From assembly GCA_028287035.1 (NCBI GenBank), contig JAQBQL010000226.1, forward strand, positions 4,041 to 68,040: 64,000 bases of DNA, in the 5' to 3' direction. Origin of the DNA: Labilithrix sp. GTDB lineage: Bacteria > Myxococcota > Polyangia > Polyangiales > Polyangiaceae. Below the pieces are notes generated by a model that saw only the letters and a program-made list of their open reading frames with translations, was not told the origin of the DNA and did no database searches. The translations under genes and the position numbers were made by a program. This document shows positions 45,245 to 54,551 of this stretch, in pieces (position 1 is the stretch's first letter; every line of letters begins with the position of its first letter).

Positions 45245-45469
45245 ATGCGTATGGGAAACCTCGATCGCCGGGCGCCGAACACCGAGACCTGCTGCGCGGT
45301 GTGCGGCACGACGGACCTCCGCACGCTCGCGACGACGACGCTCGAGGGAGGCCAGCGCGTCACCGTCTGCGGCTCCCACAAGGTCGCGCATCGCAGGGCC
45401 GAGACGCTCGCCCGCAGCATCGACGAGCTACGTCTGATGCTGTGCGACCGGCGCGTTGCCGCCGGCTGA
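45245..45469 (+). CDS. Small zinc-ribbon-like protein, 74 aa
   Basis: 74 residues from ATG 45245 (a second ATG two codons later). CCAVCG near residues 16-21 and CGSHK near 43 give a CxxC...CxxH arrangement that could bind one zinc ion, followed by a helix (AETLARSIDELRLML). The size and fold suggest a regulator or small adaptor. The last 42 bases overlap the end of the convergent RND permease gene (45428), so the two transcripts would be complementary at their ends. Confidence 0.55.
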   Translation: MRMGNLDRRAPNTETCCAVCGTTDLRTLATTTLEGGQRVTVCGSHKVAHRRAETLARSIDELRLMLCDRRVAAG

Positions 45470-48400
45470 CGAGAGCCGCGCGTGCTGGCGGTTCCGCTTC
45501 GTGAACCGGTCGAGCGCCAGATAGACGACCGGCGTCGTGAAGAGCGTGAGCGCCTGCGAGAAGAAGAGGCCGCCCACGATCGCGATGCCGAGCGGCTGAC
45601 GGAGCTCGGCGCCGACCCCTCCGCCGATCGCGAGCGGCACCGCGCCGAGCATCGCCGCGAGCGTCGTCATGATGATGGGCCGGAAGCGCAGGAGGCACGC
45701 CTTCGTGATCGCCGCCTCGGGCGAGAGGCCCTCGTCGCGCTCCGCCTCGATGGCAAAGTCGATCATCATGATCGCGTTCTTCTTCACGATGCCGATGAGG
45801 AGGATGATGCCGATGAGCGCGATGATGCTCAGCTCGGTCTTGAAGAGCAGCAGCGTCAGCAGGGCGCCGACGCCGGCCGAGGGCAGCGTCGACAGGATCG
45901 TGATCGGGTGGATGGTGCTCTCGTAGAGCATCCCGAGCACGATGTAGACGGTCACGAGCGCGGCGAGGATGAGGAGCGGCTGGCTGGCCAGGGAATCCTT
46001 GAACGCCTGCGCCGTTCCCTGGAAGTCGGCGTGGATCGAGGCGGGCATCCCGATCTCCGCCTCGGCGCGGTGCACCGCGGTGACCGCCTGGCCGAGCGAC
46101 ACGCCGGGCGCCAGGTTGAACGAGAGCGTGGTCGCCGGGAACTGCCCCTGGTGGCTGATCGACAAGGCGGTCGGCGCGGTGCGGCGCTTCGTGATCGCGC
46201 TCACCGGCACCATCCCGCCGTCGGTGCTCCGCACGTAGAGCCGCTCCACCGCCTCCGGCCCGTGCGCGAGCTCCGGCGCCATCTCGAGCACGACGCGGTA
46301 CTGGTTCATCGACGCGAACGTGGTCGCGATCTGGCGCTGCCCGAAGGCGTCGTAGAGGACGGCGTCGAGCGCCTGCGGCGTCACGCCGAGCCGTGAGGCG
46401 GAGTCGCGATCGAGGTCGAGATCGAGCTCGAGACCAGCGCTCTGCTGGTCGGTGTTCACGTCCTTCAGCTCGGGCACCTTGCGCAGGCGCTCCATCACCT
46501 TCGGGCCCCACGCGCGGAGCTCCTCGAGGTCGGCGTCCTGCAGCGTGTACTGGTACTGCGTGCGCGAGGAGCGGCCGCCGACCCGGAGATCCTGGGTCGC
46601 CTGGAGGAACAGGGTGATGCCCTCGACCTGCGCGATCTTCGGCCGGAGCCGCGCGATGATCGCCTCCGCCTTCGCGCGCTTGCCCGTCTTCAGCTCGACG
46701 AACATCGTGCCGCTGTTGCCGGTGTTGCCGCCGCCCGCGCCCACGAAGGCGACGACGTGGTTCACGTCGGGGTCCGCGCTCACGAGCTGTAGGAGCCGCT
46801 CCTGGCGCGCCTTCATGGCCGGGTACGACACGTCCTGCGGGGCCTCCGAGAAGCCCATCAACATGCCGACGTCCTGCTGCGGGAAGAGGCCCTTCGGCAC
46901 GACGACGTAGAGGATCACCGTGGTCACGATGGTCGCGATGGTGATGAGGCCGACCAGCGTGCGCCGCCGGAGCACCCACTTCAGCATGCGCTCGTAGCCG
47001 TGGAGCACGCTGCTCAGCACCCACTCGGTGCTGCGGTAGAAGCGGCCGCGCGGCCCCGTCTCGCGGCGCAGGAGCTTTGCGCACATCATCGGCGTCAGGG
47101 TGAGCGACACGATCATCGACACGAAGATGGCGATGCTGAGGGTCATCGCGAACTCGCGGAAGAGCCGCCCCACGACGCCGCCCATGAGCAGGATCGGGAT
47201 GAACACCGCGAGGAGCGAGAGCGTGATCGACACGATGGTGAAGCCGATCTGCTTGGCGCCCTCGTACGCGGCCTGGTGCGGGGGCTTGCCCTCCTCGATG
47301 AGGCGCGAGACGTTCTCGGTCACCACGATCGCGTCATCGACCACGAAGCCCGTGGCGATGGTGAGCGCCATCAACGAGAGATTGTCGAGGCTGTAGTCGA
47401 GCAGGTACATGACGCCGAACGTGCCGACCAGCGACAGCGGCACCGCGACGCTCGGGATGGCGGTGGCGCGCACCGAGCGCAGGAAGACGAACACCACGAG
47501 GACCACGAGCACGAGGCTGATGATCAGCGTGTGCTCGACGTCGGCCACCGAGGCGCGCACGCTCTGGGTGCGGTCGACCGCGATGTCGACGTCGATGGCC
47601 GGCGAGATCGACGTGGCGAGCTCGGGCAGGACCGCTTTGATGCGATCGTTGGTGGCGACGATGTTCGCGCCGGGCTGACGACGGATGATCATCAGGATCG
47701 AGCGATTGCCGTTCGTCCACGCCGCCACGCGCTCGTTCTCGACGGAGTCCGACACCTTCGCGATGTCCCCGAGGTGCACGACCGAGCCATTGCTGGTCGC
47801 GAGCACCACGTTCTTGAACGAGGCGGCGCCGTAGAGCTGGTCGTTGGCGCTGATGGGACGGTCCATCACGTTGCCCGAGAGGGCGCCCTTCGGGGCGTCG
47901 GCGGTCGCGGCGGCGAGCTGCGTGCGGACGTCGTCGATGGTGAGCCCGAGCCCGGCGAGGGTCTGCGGGTCGACCTGCACGCGGACCGCCGGCTGCTGCG
48001 AGCCGCCCACCGTGACCTGCCCGACGCCCGTGACCTGCGAGATGCGCTGCGCCAGGATGGTGACCGCCGCGTCGGCGACGAGGCCGATCGGGACCGTCTT
48101 GCTGGTGAGCGAGATGATCATGATCGGCGCGTCGGAAGGGTTCACCTTCCGGTAGTTCGGGCGCGTCGGCATGTCGGCGGGCAGCTCGCCGCCGGCGGCA
48201 TTGATGGCTGCCTGCACGTCACGCGCGGCGCTCTCGACGTCACGGTCGAGATCGAACTGCATCGTGATGTTCGTGGTCCCGAGCGCGCTCGTCGACGTGA
48301 TCTCGGTCACCCCGGCGATGCGGCCGAAGCGGCGCTCGAGGGGCGTCGCCACCGCGGAGGCCATCGTCTCGGGGCTGGCGCCGGGCAGGCTCGCGCTCAC

Positions 48401-48538
48401 CTGGATGGTCGGGAAGTCGACGCGCGGCAGCGGCGACACGGGCAGGAGCGTGTACGACAGGATGCCGGCGATCAGCACCGCCGCCGCGAGGAGCGCCGTC
48501 GCGATGGGCCTCCGGATGAAGGGGGCCGAGACGTTCAC
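45428..48538 (-). CDS. RND multidrug efflux permease (MdtC-like)
   Basis: A 1036-residue HAE1-type RND permease with twelve membrane helices and two large periplasmic loops. The N-terminus FIRRPIATALLAAAVLIAG, the proton-relay GFVVDDAIVVTENV in helix 4, and ANIVATNDRI in the pore loop all fit the family. The start shares ATGA with the stop of the preceding permease gene. The presence of two distinct permeases in one operon, as in MdtABC, suggests a heterotrimeric pump. It would export drugs, bile-like amphiphiles or secondary metabolites using the proton gradient. Confidence 0.95.
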   Translation of the reverse strand: MNVSAPFIRRPIATALLAAAVLIAGILSYTLLPVSPLPRVDFPTIQVSASLPGASPETMASAVATPLERRFGRIAGVTEITSTSALGTTNITMQFDLDRDVESAARDVQAAINAAGGELPADMPTRPNYRKVNPSDAPIMIISLTSKTVPIGLVADAAVTILAQRISQVTGVGQVTVGGSQQPAVRVQVDPQTLAGLGLTIDDVRTQLAAATADAPKGALSGNVMDRPISANDQLYGAASFKNVVLATSNGSVVHLGDIAKVSDSVENERVAAWTNGNRSILMIIRRQPGANIVATNDRIKAVLPELATSISPAIDVDIAVDRTQSVRASVADVEHTLIISLVLVVLVVFVFLRSVRATAIPSVAVPLSLVGTFGVMYLLDYSLDNLSLMALTIATGFVVDDAIVVTENVSRLIEEGKPPHQAAYEGAKQIGFTIVSITLSLLAVFIPILLMGGVVGRLFREFAMTLSIAIFVSMIVSLTLTPMMCAKLLRRETGPRGRFYRSTEWVLSSVLHGYERMLKWVLRRRTLVGLITIATIVTTVILYVVVPKGLFPQQDVGMLMGFSEAPQDVSYPAMKARQERLLQLVSADPDVNHVVAFVGAGGGNTGNSGTMFVELKTGKRAKAEAIIARLRPKIAQVEGITLFLQATQDLRVGGRSSRTQYQYTLQDADLEELRAWGPKVMERLRKVPELKDVNTDQQSAGLELDLDLDRDSASRLGVTPQALDAVLYDAFGQRQIATTFASMNQYRVVLEMAPELAHGPEAVERLYVRSTDGGMVPVSAITKRRTAPTALSISHQGQFPATTLSFNLAPGVSLGQAVTAVHRAEAEIGMPASIHADFQGTAQAFKDSLASQPLLILAALVTVYIVLGMLYESTIHPITILSTLPSAGVGALLTLLLFKTELSIIALIGIILLIGIVKKNAIMMIDFAIEAERDEGLSPEAAITKACLLRFRPIIMTTLAAMLGAVPLAIGGGVGAELRQPLGIAIVGGLFFSQALTLFTTPVVYLALDRFTKRNRQHARLSSAGGNAPVAQHQT

Positions 48539-51500
48539 GGGCTCCTCGGCATCCGCTCGGTGTGGACCGGCGGCTCGAGGGCCTCGGCGTCGTCGTGGTT
48601 CGTCAGATCACGGCCGCCGAGCGTCTTCAGCCAGCGGCCGAGGCGCTCCATGTAGAGGTAGACGACCGGCGTCGTGTAGAGCGTGAGGACCTGCGAGACG
48701 ATGAGGCCGCCGACGATGGTGATGCCGAGCGGTCGCCGCAGCTCGGCGCCGGCCCCGAAGCCGATCGCGAGCGGGACGCCGCCGAGCAGCGCCGCCATGG
48801 TGGTCATCATGATCGGCCGGAAGCGAAGGAGACACGCCTTGTGGATGGCCTCCTGCGGCGAGAGCCCTTCGTCGCGCTCCGCCTCGAGGGCAAAATCGAT
48901 CATCATGATCGCGTTCTTCTTCACGATGCCGATGAGCAGGACGATGCCGATGAGCGCGATGACCGTGAACTCGGTGCGTGTCACGATGAGCGCGAGCAGC
49001 GCGCCCACGCCGGCCGACGGAAGCGTCGAGAGGATCGTGATGGGGTGGATGGTGCTCTCGTAGAGGACGCCGAGCACGATGTAGACGGTGACGAGCGCGG
49101 CGAGGACGAGCACCGGCTCGCTGGCGAGCGAGTCGCGGAACGCCTGCGCGGTGCCCTGGAACTCGCCGTGCAGACCGGCCGGCGGATCGAGCTTCCGCAT
49201 CGCGCCGTACGTCGCGTCCACGGCCTCGCCGAGCGATGCGCCGGGCCCCACGTCGAACGAGATCGTCACCGACGCGAACTGCCCCTGGTGGTTCACGGCG
49301 AGCGGCGCCGGGGCCTCGGTCACGTGCACGAAGGTCGAGAGCGGCACCTGGACGCCGGTGCTGGAGCGCACGTAGAGCTGGTTCAGCGCGCTCTGGTCCT
49401 TCTGCATGCCGGGCTTCACCTCGAGGACCACGCGGTACAGGTTCAACTGCGTGAAGATGGTCGAGACCTGGCGCTGCCCGAACGCGTCGTAGAGGACGTC
49501 GTCGATGTTCTGCGCCGACACGCCGAGCCGCGAGGCGGTGTCGCGATCGATGGTCAGCGTGACGCCGAGGCCGGCCTCCTGGAAGTCGCTCGTCACGTCG
49601 CGGAGCTCGGGCAGGTCCCGCATCGCCTGGATGATCCGGGGCGTCCACGTGGCGAGCTCCCCGGGGTTCGCGTCCTCCAGCGTGAACTGGTAGGGCGTGC
49701 GGCTCGCGCGGGCGTCGATCTGGAGATCCTGGACCGACTGCAGGTACGTCGAGACCCCTGGCATGTGCGCGAGCTTGGGCTTCAGGCTCGCGATGATGGC
49801 CTCGGCATCGGGCCGGCTGCCGCGCTCGGTGAGGGTGATGGAGAGGCGGCCGGTGTTCGGGGTCGGGTTCGTACCGTCGGCTCCGATGAACGACGCGACG
49901 GAGAGGACCCCTGGCTCCTGGCGCACCACGTCGGTGACCGCCTGCTGCAGATCCAGCATGCGCGTGAAGGACACGTCGGCCGGCGCCTCGGTGACGGCGG
50001 TGATGAGGCCCGTGTCCTCCTGCGGGAAGAACCCCTTCGGCACCACCCACGCGAGGAACGCCGTGAAGACGACGGTGAGGATCGTCACGATGAGCGTCGT
50101 GCGCGCGTGCGCCAGCACCCACACGAGCCCGCGGTCGTAGACGTGCAGCGCCTTGTCGAAGGCGGCCTCGCTCAGGTTGTAGAGCCGCCCGCGCTCCTCG
50201 CGCTTCGGCTCGGGGCGGAGGAGGTGCGCGCTCATCATCGCGGTCAGCGTGAGCGAGAGCACCGCCGAGACGACGATCGCGGCGGCGAGCGTCACCGCGA
50301 ACTCGCGGAACAGGCGACCGATGAGCCCGGTCATGAACAGCAGCGGGATGAGCACCGCGACGAGCGACACCGTGAGCGAGACGATGGTGAAGCCGATCTG
50401 CTTCGCGCCCTTCAGCGCCGCTTCCATGGGTGCCTCGCCGTGCTCGATGTAGCGGGCGATGTTCTCGATCATGACGATCGCGTCGTCGACGACGAAGCCG
50501 GTCGCGATGGTGAGCGCCATCAGCGAGAGGTTGTTCAGGCTGTACCCGAGCAGGTACATGATGCCGAAGGTGCCGACGAGGGACAGCGGCACCGCCACGC
50601 TGGGGATGATCGTGGCGCGCACGTTCCGCAGGAACGCGAAGATGACGAGGACGACGAGGCCGATCGTGATGAGCAGCGTCACCTCGACGTCGTGGACCGA
50701 CGCGCGGACCGTCTCGGTGCGGTCGGAGAGGATCTTCACCTCGATGCTCTGCGGGAGCGATGCCTGGAGCTGCGGGAGGAGCGCCTTCACCCCGTCGGCG
50801 ACCTGGATGACGTTGGCGCCGGGCTGCCGCTGGACGTTGAGGATGATGGCGCGCTGCTCGCCCGCCCACGCGGCCAGCTGATCGTTCTCGACGCCGTCGA
50901 CCACGTCGGCAACGTCGGTGAGGCGCACCGGGGAGCCGTTGCGGTAGGCGACGACCACCGGCCGGAACCCCTTGGCGTTCGCGAGCTGATCGTTCGTCGC
51001 GATCGTGTAGTCCTGCCTGGGGCCGTCGATGTTGCCCTTGGGCTGGTTGACGTTCGCGGCCACGATGGCGGTGCGGACGTCCTCGATCGAGAGCCCCGTG
51101 CCGGCGAGCGCTGCGGGGTCGACCTGCACGCGGACCGCCGGCTTCTGGCTTCCGTTCAGGGTCACGAGGCCGACCCCGGAGACCTGCGCGATCTTCTGCG
51201 CGAGCACCGAGTCGGCGGTGTCGTTCACCTGCGTGAGCGGCAGCGACCGCGAGGACACGCTCAGCGTGAGCACCGGCGCATCGGCCGGGTTCGATTTGCT
51301 GTAGGTCGGCGGCGCCGGCAGCGTGCGTGGCAGCAGGTTGGACGCGGCGTTGATCGCCGCCTGCACGTCCTGCTCCGCGGCATCGATGTTCCGGTCGAGC
51401 GTGAACTGCAGCGTGACCGTGCAGCTGCCGAAGCTCGAGATGCTGGTCATCTGCGCGAGCGAGGGCATCTGCCCGAACTGCCGCTCGAGCGGGGTCGTCA

Positions 51501-51687
51501 CCGACTCCGCCATGGTCTGGGCGCTCGCGCCCGGCAGGTACGTGGAGACGACGATGGTGGGGTAGTCGACCTGCGGGAGCGCCGAGACCGGGAGCTGCCG
51601 GAACGCGATGATGCCCGACAGGAAGAGGCCGATCATGAGCAGCGTCGTCGCGACCGGACGACGGATGAACGGCTCGGAGATGCTCAT
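48535..51687 (-). CDS. RND multidrug efflux permease (MdtB-like)
   Basis: A 1050-residue RND permease, paralogue of the next gene; ATG 51687 overlaps the stop of the adaptor gene (ATGA). Frame continuing upstream is rejected as adaptor-antisense sequence. It begins SISEPFIRRPVATTLLMIG and has GFVVDDAIVMIENI at helix 4. The long periplasmic portions carry the pore-domain repeats (VRVQVDPAALAGTGLSIEDV). It likely assembles with the second permease and the adaptor. The stop overlaps the next start, so synthesis of both permeases is translationally coupled. Confidence 0.95.
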   Translation of the reverse strand: MSISEPFIRRPVATTLLMIGLFLSGIIAFRQLPVSALPQVDYPTIVVSTYLPGASAQTMAESVTTPLERQFGQMPSLAQMTSISSFGSCTVTLQFTLDRNIDAAEQDVQAAINAASNLLPRTLPAPPTYSKSNPADAPVLTLSVSSRSLPLTQVNDTADSVLAQKIAQVSGVGLVTLNGSQKPAVRVQVDPAALAGTGLSIEDVRTAIVAANVNQPKGNIDGPRQDYTIATNDQLANAKGFRPVVVAYRNGSPVRLTDVADVVDGVENDQLAAWAGEQRAIILNVQRQPGANVIQVADGVKALLPQLQASLPQSIEVKILSDRTETVRASVHDVEVTLLITIGLVVLVIFAFLRNVRATIIPSVAVPLSLVGTFGIMYLLGYSLNNLSLMALTIATGFVVDDAIVMIENIARYIEHGEAPMEAALKGAKQIGFTIVSLTVSLVAVLIPLLFMTGLIGRLFREFAVTLAAAIVVSAVLSLTLTAMMSAHLLRPEPKREERGRLYNLSEAAFDKALHVYDRGLVWVLAHARTTLIVTILTVVFTAFLAWVVPKGFFPQEDTGLITAVTEAPADVSFTRMLDLQQAVTDVVRQEPGVLSVASFIGADGTNPTPNTGRLSITLTERGSRPDAEAIIASLKPKLAHMPGVSTYLQSVQDLQIDARASRTPYQFTLEDANPGELATWTPRIIQAMRDLPELRDVTSDFQEAGLGVTLTIDRDTASRLGVSAQNIDDVLYDAFGQRQVSTIFTQLNLYRVVLEVKPGMQKDQSALNQLYVRSSTGVQVPLSTFVHVTEAPAPLAVNHQGQFASVTISFDVGPGASLGEAVDATYGAMRKLDPPAGLHGEFQGTAQAFRDSLASEPVLVLAALVTVYIVLGVLYESTIHPITILSTLPSAGVGALLALIVTRTEFTVIALIGIVLLIGIVKKNAIMMIDFALEAERDEGLSPQEAIHKACLLRFRPIMMTTMAALLGGVPLAIGFGAGAELRRPLGITIVGGLIVSQVLTLYTTPVVYLYMERLGRWLKTLGGRDLTNHDDAEALEPPVHTERMPRSP

Positions 51688-52922
51688 GGATGCGCGCCGC
51701 CCGTCGCCGGGTTCATGCCGCGACCACTGCCCGCCGGACCGGCCGACGCGGAGCCCGCCGGCGCGCCGCCGCCCGGGCCGCGCGGCGAGACCTTGCTCCC
51801 GGGCTTCAGCTGGTTCTGACCGTCGGTCACGACGACGTCGTTCTCGGCGAGACCCTTCGCGATGGTGGCGACGTCGCCCTCGATGGTGCCGACCTCCACG
51901 TTGCGCGGCGCGACCGAGTGGTCCGGCGCCATCACGTACGCGAAGGTGCCGTTCGGGCCGCGCTGGACGACCGAGGCCGGGACGACGAGCGCGTCCTTCA
52001 GCATCTCGAGCTGCATCCGCGCCTTCACGAACGCGTTCGGCCACAGCGCATGATCCGGGTTCGGGAAGGACGCCTTCAGCCGGATCGTGGCGGTCTGCGC
52101 GTTGACCTGGTTGTCGACGAGCAAGAGCTCACCGGTCGACAGCTTCTTCGCGCCGTCGCGTCCGTAGACCTCGACGACCACCTTCCCGCCGGCGAGCGCG
52201 CGCTGCACCCGGGGCAGCTCGTCCTGCGGCACCGTGAAGAGCACGGCGATGGGATCGATCTGCGTGATGACGACGATGCCGTTGGCGTCGGCGGCGTGGA
52301 CCAGGTTCCCGGGGTCGACCTGGCGGATGCCCGTCACGCCGTCGATGGGTGACGTGATGCGCGCGTAGTCGAGGTTCAGCCGCGCGCTCTCGATCTGCGC
52401 GCGGTCGGTGCGCGAGGCGGCCTCGAGCTGATCGACGGCGGTGCGCTGGTCGTCGACCTGCTGCTGCGGGATGAGGTTCTGTTTCCGCAGCGTCTCGTAG
52501 CGCTCCAGATTGAGCTTGCCGTTCCGGAGCTGCGCGTCGTCGCGGTAGAGCGCGGCCTCCGCGGTGTGCAGCTGGATGGCGAAGGGGCGGGGATCGACGA
52601 GCGCGAGGACGTCGCCCTTCTTCACCGGCTTGCCCTCGGTGAAGAGGACGCTGTCGAGGCGGCCGTCGACCTGGGACTTCTGCGTGACCTGCGCGATGGG
52701 AGTGACGGTCCCGAGGCCCTCGATGATGACGGGCACGTCCTTCTTCGTCACCACCGCGGTGGCCACCGGGATGACGCGATCGCCGCCGGCCGACGCCGAG
52801 CCCGCAGGCCCGCCCGCGCCCTTCGCCTGCGCGCTCGCGCTGCGGCCACGCATGAAGAGGATGAGGCCTCCCACGACGAGGATGCCCACCACTGCCAGGA
52901 TCACACGCGTCGCGTTCTTCAT
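51684..52922 (-). CDS. RND efflux periplasmic adaptor (MdtA-like)
   Basis: A 412-residue membrane-fusion protein. ATG 52922 starts a single N-terminal membrane helix (MKNATRVILAVVGILVVGGLI), followed by a barrel-sandwich hybrid (VTPIAQVTQKSQVDGRLDSV; ALVDPRPFAIQL), an alpha-helical hairpin, a lipoyl half (ARITSPIDGVTGIRQVDPGN) and a beta-barrel. A Gly/Ser/Ala-rich tail beyond residue 385 is an unusual extension. It links the permeases to the TolC-type channel. Its start overlaps the stop of the TolC-like gene. Confidence 0.95.
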   Translation of the reverse strand: MKNATRVILAVVGILVVGGLILFMRGRSASAQAKGAGGPAGSASAGGDRVIPVATAVVTKKDVPVIIEGLGTVTPIAQVTQKSQVDGRLDSVLFTEGKPVKKGDVLALVDPRPFAIQLHTAEAALYRDDAQLRNGKLNLERYETLRKQNLIPQQQVDDQRTAVDQLEAASRTDRAQIESARLNLDYARITSPIDGVTGIRQVDPGNLVHAADANGIVVITQIDPIAVLFTVPQDELPRVQRALAGGKVVVEVYGRDGAKKLSTGELLLVDNQVNAQTATIRLKASFPNPDHALWPNAFVKARMQLEMLKDALVVPASVVQRGPNGTFAYVMAPDHSVAPRNVEVGTIEGDVATIAKGLAENDVVVTDGQNQLKPGSKVSPRGPGGGAPAGSASAGPAGSGRGMNPATGGAHP

Positions 52923-54331
52923 CGCTCTCCCAGCGCGGCGAGGAGATCGGCGCGCGCGGACGACAGGTTGTACTGAGCTTGCACGGCCTGCGCCGAGGCG
53001 GTGGCGAGCGCCACCTGGGCGTCGCCCAGCTCGATGATGCTGCCGACCCCCGCGGCGTACCGGCCCTCGGCGAGGCGTAGCCGCTCGCGGGCGTTCGCGA
53101 CTGCCTCGTCGGCTGCGGCCTGCGAGGCCTTCGCGGCGCGGATGCCGAGCTGCGCCTGCTGGACCTGAACGCGGATCGTGAGCTTCTGGCCCTCGACCTG
53201 CGCGCGCGCCGCGGCGGCATTGCCCTCGGCCTCGCGGATCTGGCCGTGGGTGAGCCAGCCCTGGAAGATCGGCCACCCGACGGTCGCCCCGACGTTCCAG
53301 GCGGGGCCGAGATCGCCGAGCTCGGTGCCGGTCTCGGAGGCGCCGGCCGACGCGGAGAGGGTCGGCAGGTACGCGCCCTTGTACGCCTTCGCGGTGAGGT
53401 CGTAGGCCTCGCGCTGCTTCTCGTACACCTTGAGCTCCGGGCGCAGCTCGTTCGCCTTCGCGACGAGGCGATCGGTGGGCAGCTCCTCGCCTTCGACCAC
53501 GCCGAGCTCGTCGTCGGCGACGTCGAAGTCGGACACGTCCGCGGTCCCGACCTGCTCGGCGAGCTGCGCCTTCGCGATCGCGTAGCCGTTGTCGGCGTTG
53601 ATGAGGGTGAGGCGCGCGTTCGACAGATCGGTGCGGGCCTGCGCGAGATCGATCTCGGGGCGCGTACCGACCTGCACGAAGCCCTGCACCTGTTCGAGGT
53701 GTCGCTCGAAGTTCGCGAGCGACTCGCGCGCCACCCGGATGAGCGCCTTCTGCGCGCGGGCCGTGAAGAAGGCGCGGCGCACGCCGGCGATGACCGCCTG
53801 CGAGGTCGCCTGCTCGTTCGCGACGAACGATTCCACGTTCCGGTCGGCGGCCCTCACCTTGTTGCGCGTGTTGTTCCAGTCCCAGATGAGCTGGTTGGCG
53901 CTCCCGCCGAAGGTGAAGATGTCGATGCCCGACGAGTCGGTGGTGGCGATGGCGGTCGGCGTCCCCGTCGTGCCGGTGGTCCCCGTGCCCGTGGTGCCGG
54001 TGCCGGTGCCGCCGGTGGCGGTGGTCGTGGCGAGCCCCGAACGACCGCCGATGCTCGCCGAGCGCACGCGCTGGTAGCTCGCGCTCAGCTGGACCTGCGG
54101 GTAGTAGAGCTGCCGCGCCTGGGTCGCGCGGCCCCGCGCGGCCATGGTCTGTCCGCGCGATTCGGCGAGCGTCGGCTGGTTCTTGAGCGCAGTGTCGACG
54201 GCGTCGGAGAGTCGCAGGACGCGCAGCGGCGCGGCCTCCGGCGGGACCGGCGCGGTGGGCAGCGCCGACGCCGCCTGCAGAAAGATCGGGAGAACGAGGC
54301 TGGCGAACATGGAGGTAGCCGCGGGGCGCAT
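52919..54331 (-). CDS. TolC-family outer-membrane efflux channel
   Basis: 470 residues: signal (MFASLVLPIFLQAASALPTA), then the two long coiled-coil repeats of TolC-type proteins, with the conserved starts LSDAVDTALKNQPTL and LRLAEGRYAAGVGSIIELGD. Between them is a Gly/Thr-rich insertion of about 35 residues (TATGGTGTGTTGTGTTG). ATG 54331 is used; a second ATG at 54310, seven codons later, gives a more usual signal length. It is the first gene of the pump operon. The 220-bp gap to the divergent histidine kinase gene holds its promoter and a dyad. Confidence 0.93.
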   Translation of the reverse strand: MRPAATSMFASLVLPIFLQAASALPTAPVPPEAAPLRVLRLSDAVDTALKNQPTLAESRGQTMAARGRATQARQLYYPQVQLSASYQRVRSASIGGRSGLATTTATGGTGTGTTGTGTTGTTGTPTAIATTDSSGIDIFTFGGSANQLIWDWNNTRNKVRAADRNVESFVANEQATSQAVIAGVRRAFFTARAQKALIRVARESLANFERHLEQVQGFVQVGTRPEIDLAQARTDLSNARLTLINADNGYAIAKAQLAEQVGTADVSDFDVADDELGVVEGEELPTDRLVAKANELRPELKVYEKQREAYDLTAKAYKGAYLPTLSASAGASETGTELGDLGPAWNVGATVGWPIFQGWLTHGQIREAEGNAAAARAQVEGQKLTIRVQVQQAQLGIRAAKASQAAADEAVANARERLRLAEGRYAAGVGSIIELGDAQVALATASAQAVQAQYNLSSARADLLAALGER

Positions 54332-54497
54332 CGCAAGGGTCGCGCCATGGGAGCACGGGCGCCCCTCACCCGTGGTTTGTCGCGGTGCGGGCGGCGCACC
54401 GCGTGGTGAACGCACCTCACGGTCGTGTTCTCGATCCATACACGTGTTCGGGGAACGAACGCTGCGCGCGCGCCGCCACTGTCGAGATCCCCGGTAT

Positions 54498-54521
54498 TTC
54501 CCGTCATTTCGTGGTCGGGAA
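54498..54521. promoter_or_regulatory. Dyad between the RND operon and the histidine kinase gene
   Basis: TTCCCG-N12-CGGGAA: perfect 6-bp inverted arms centred 42 bases before the histidine kinase start and 178 bases before the TolC-like start. An NtrC-type enhancer site often has spaced dyad arms of this kind. The site is inferred from symmetry only. Confidence 0.3.
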
Positions 54522-54551
54522 TCAGCCTTGCGAGAGGCGGGCGCCGCCGGT

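Noticed and set aside
48562..51819. Over 1000 codons open on the plus strand across the RND permease gene
   Set aside because: The minus-strand protein is unmistakable; the opposite frame is Arg/His-rich antisense.
54448..54466. Possible dyad TTCG...CGAA near the kinase promoter
   Set aside because: Arms of only four bases; expected by chance in this composition.
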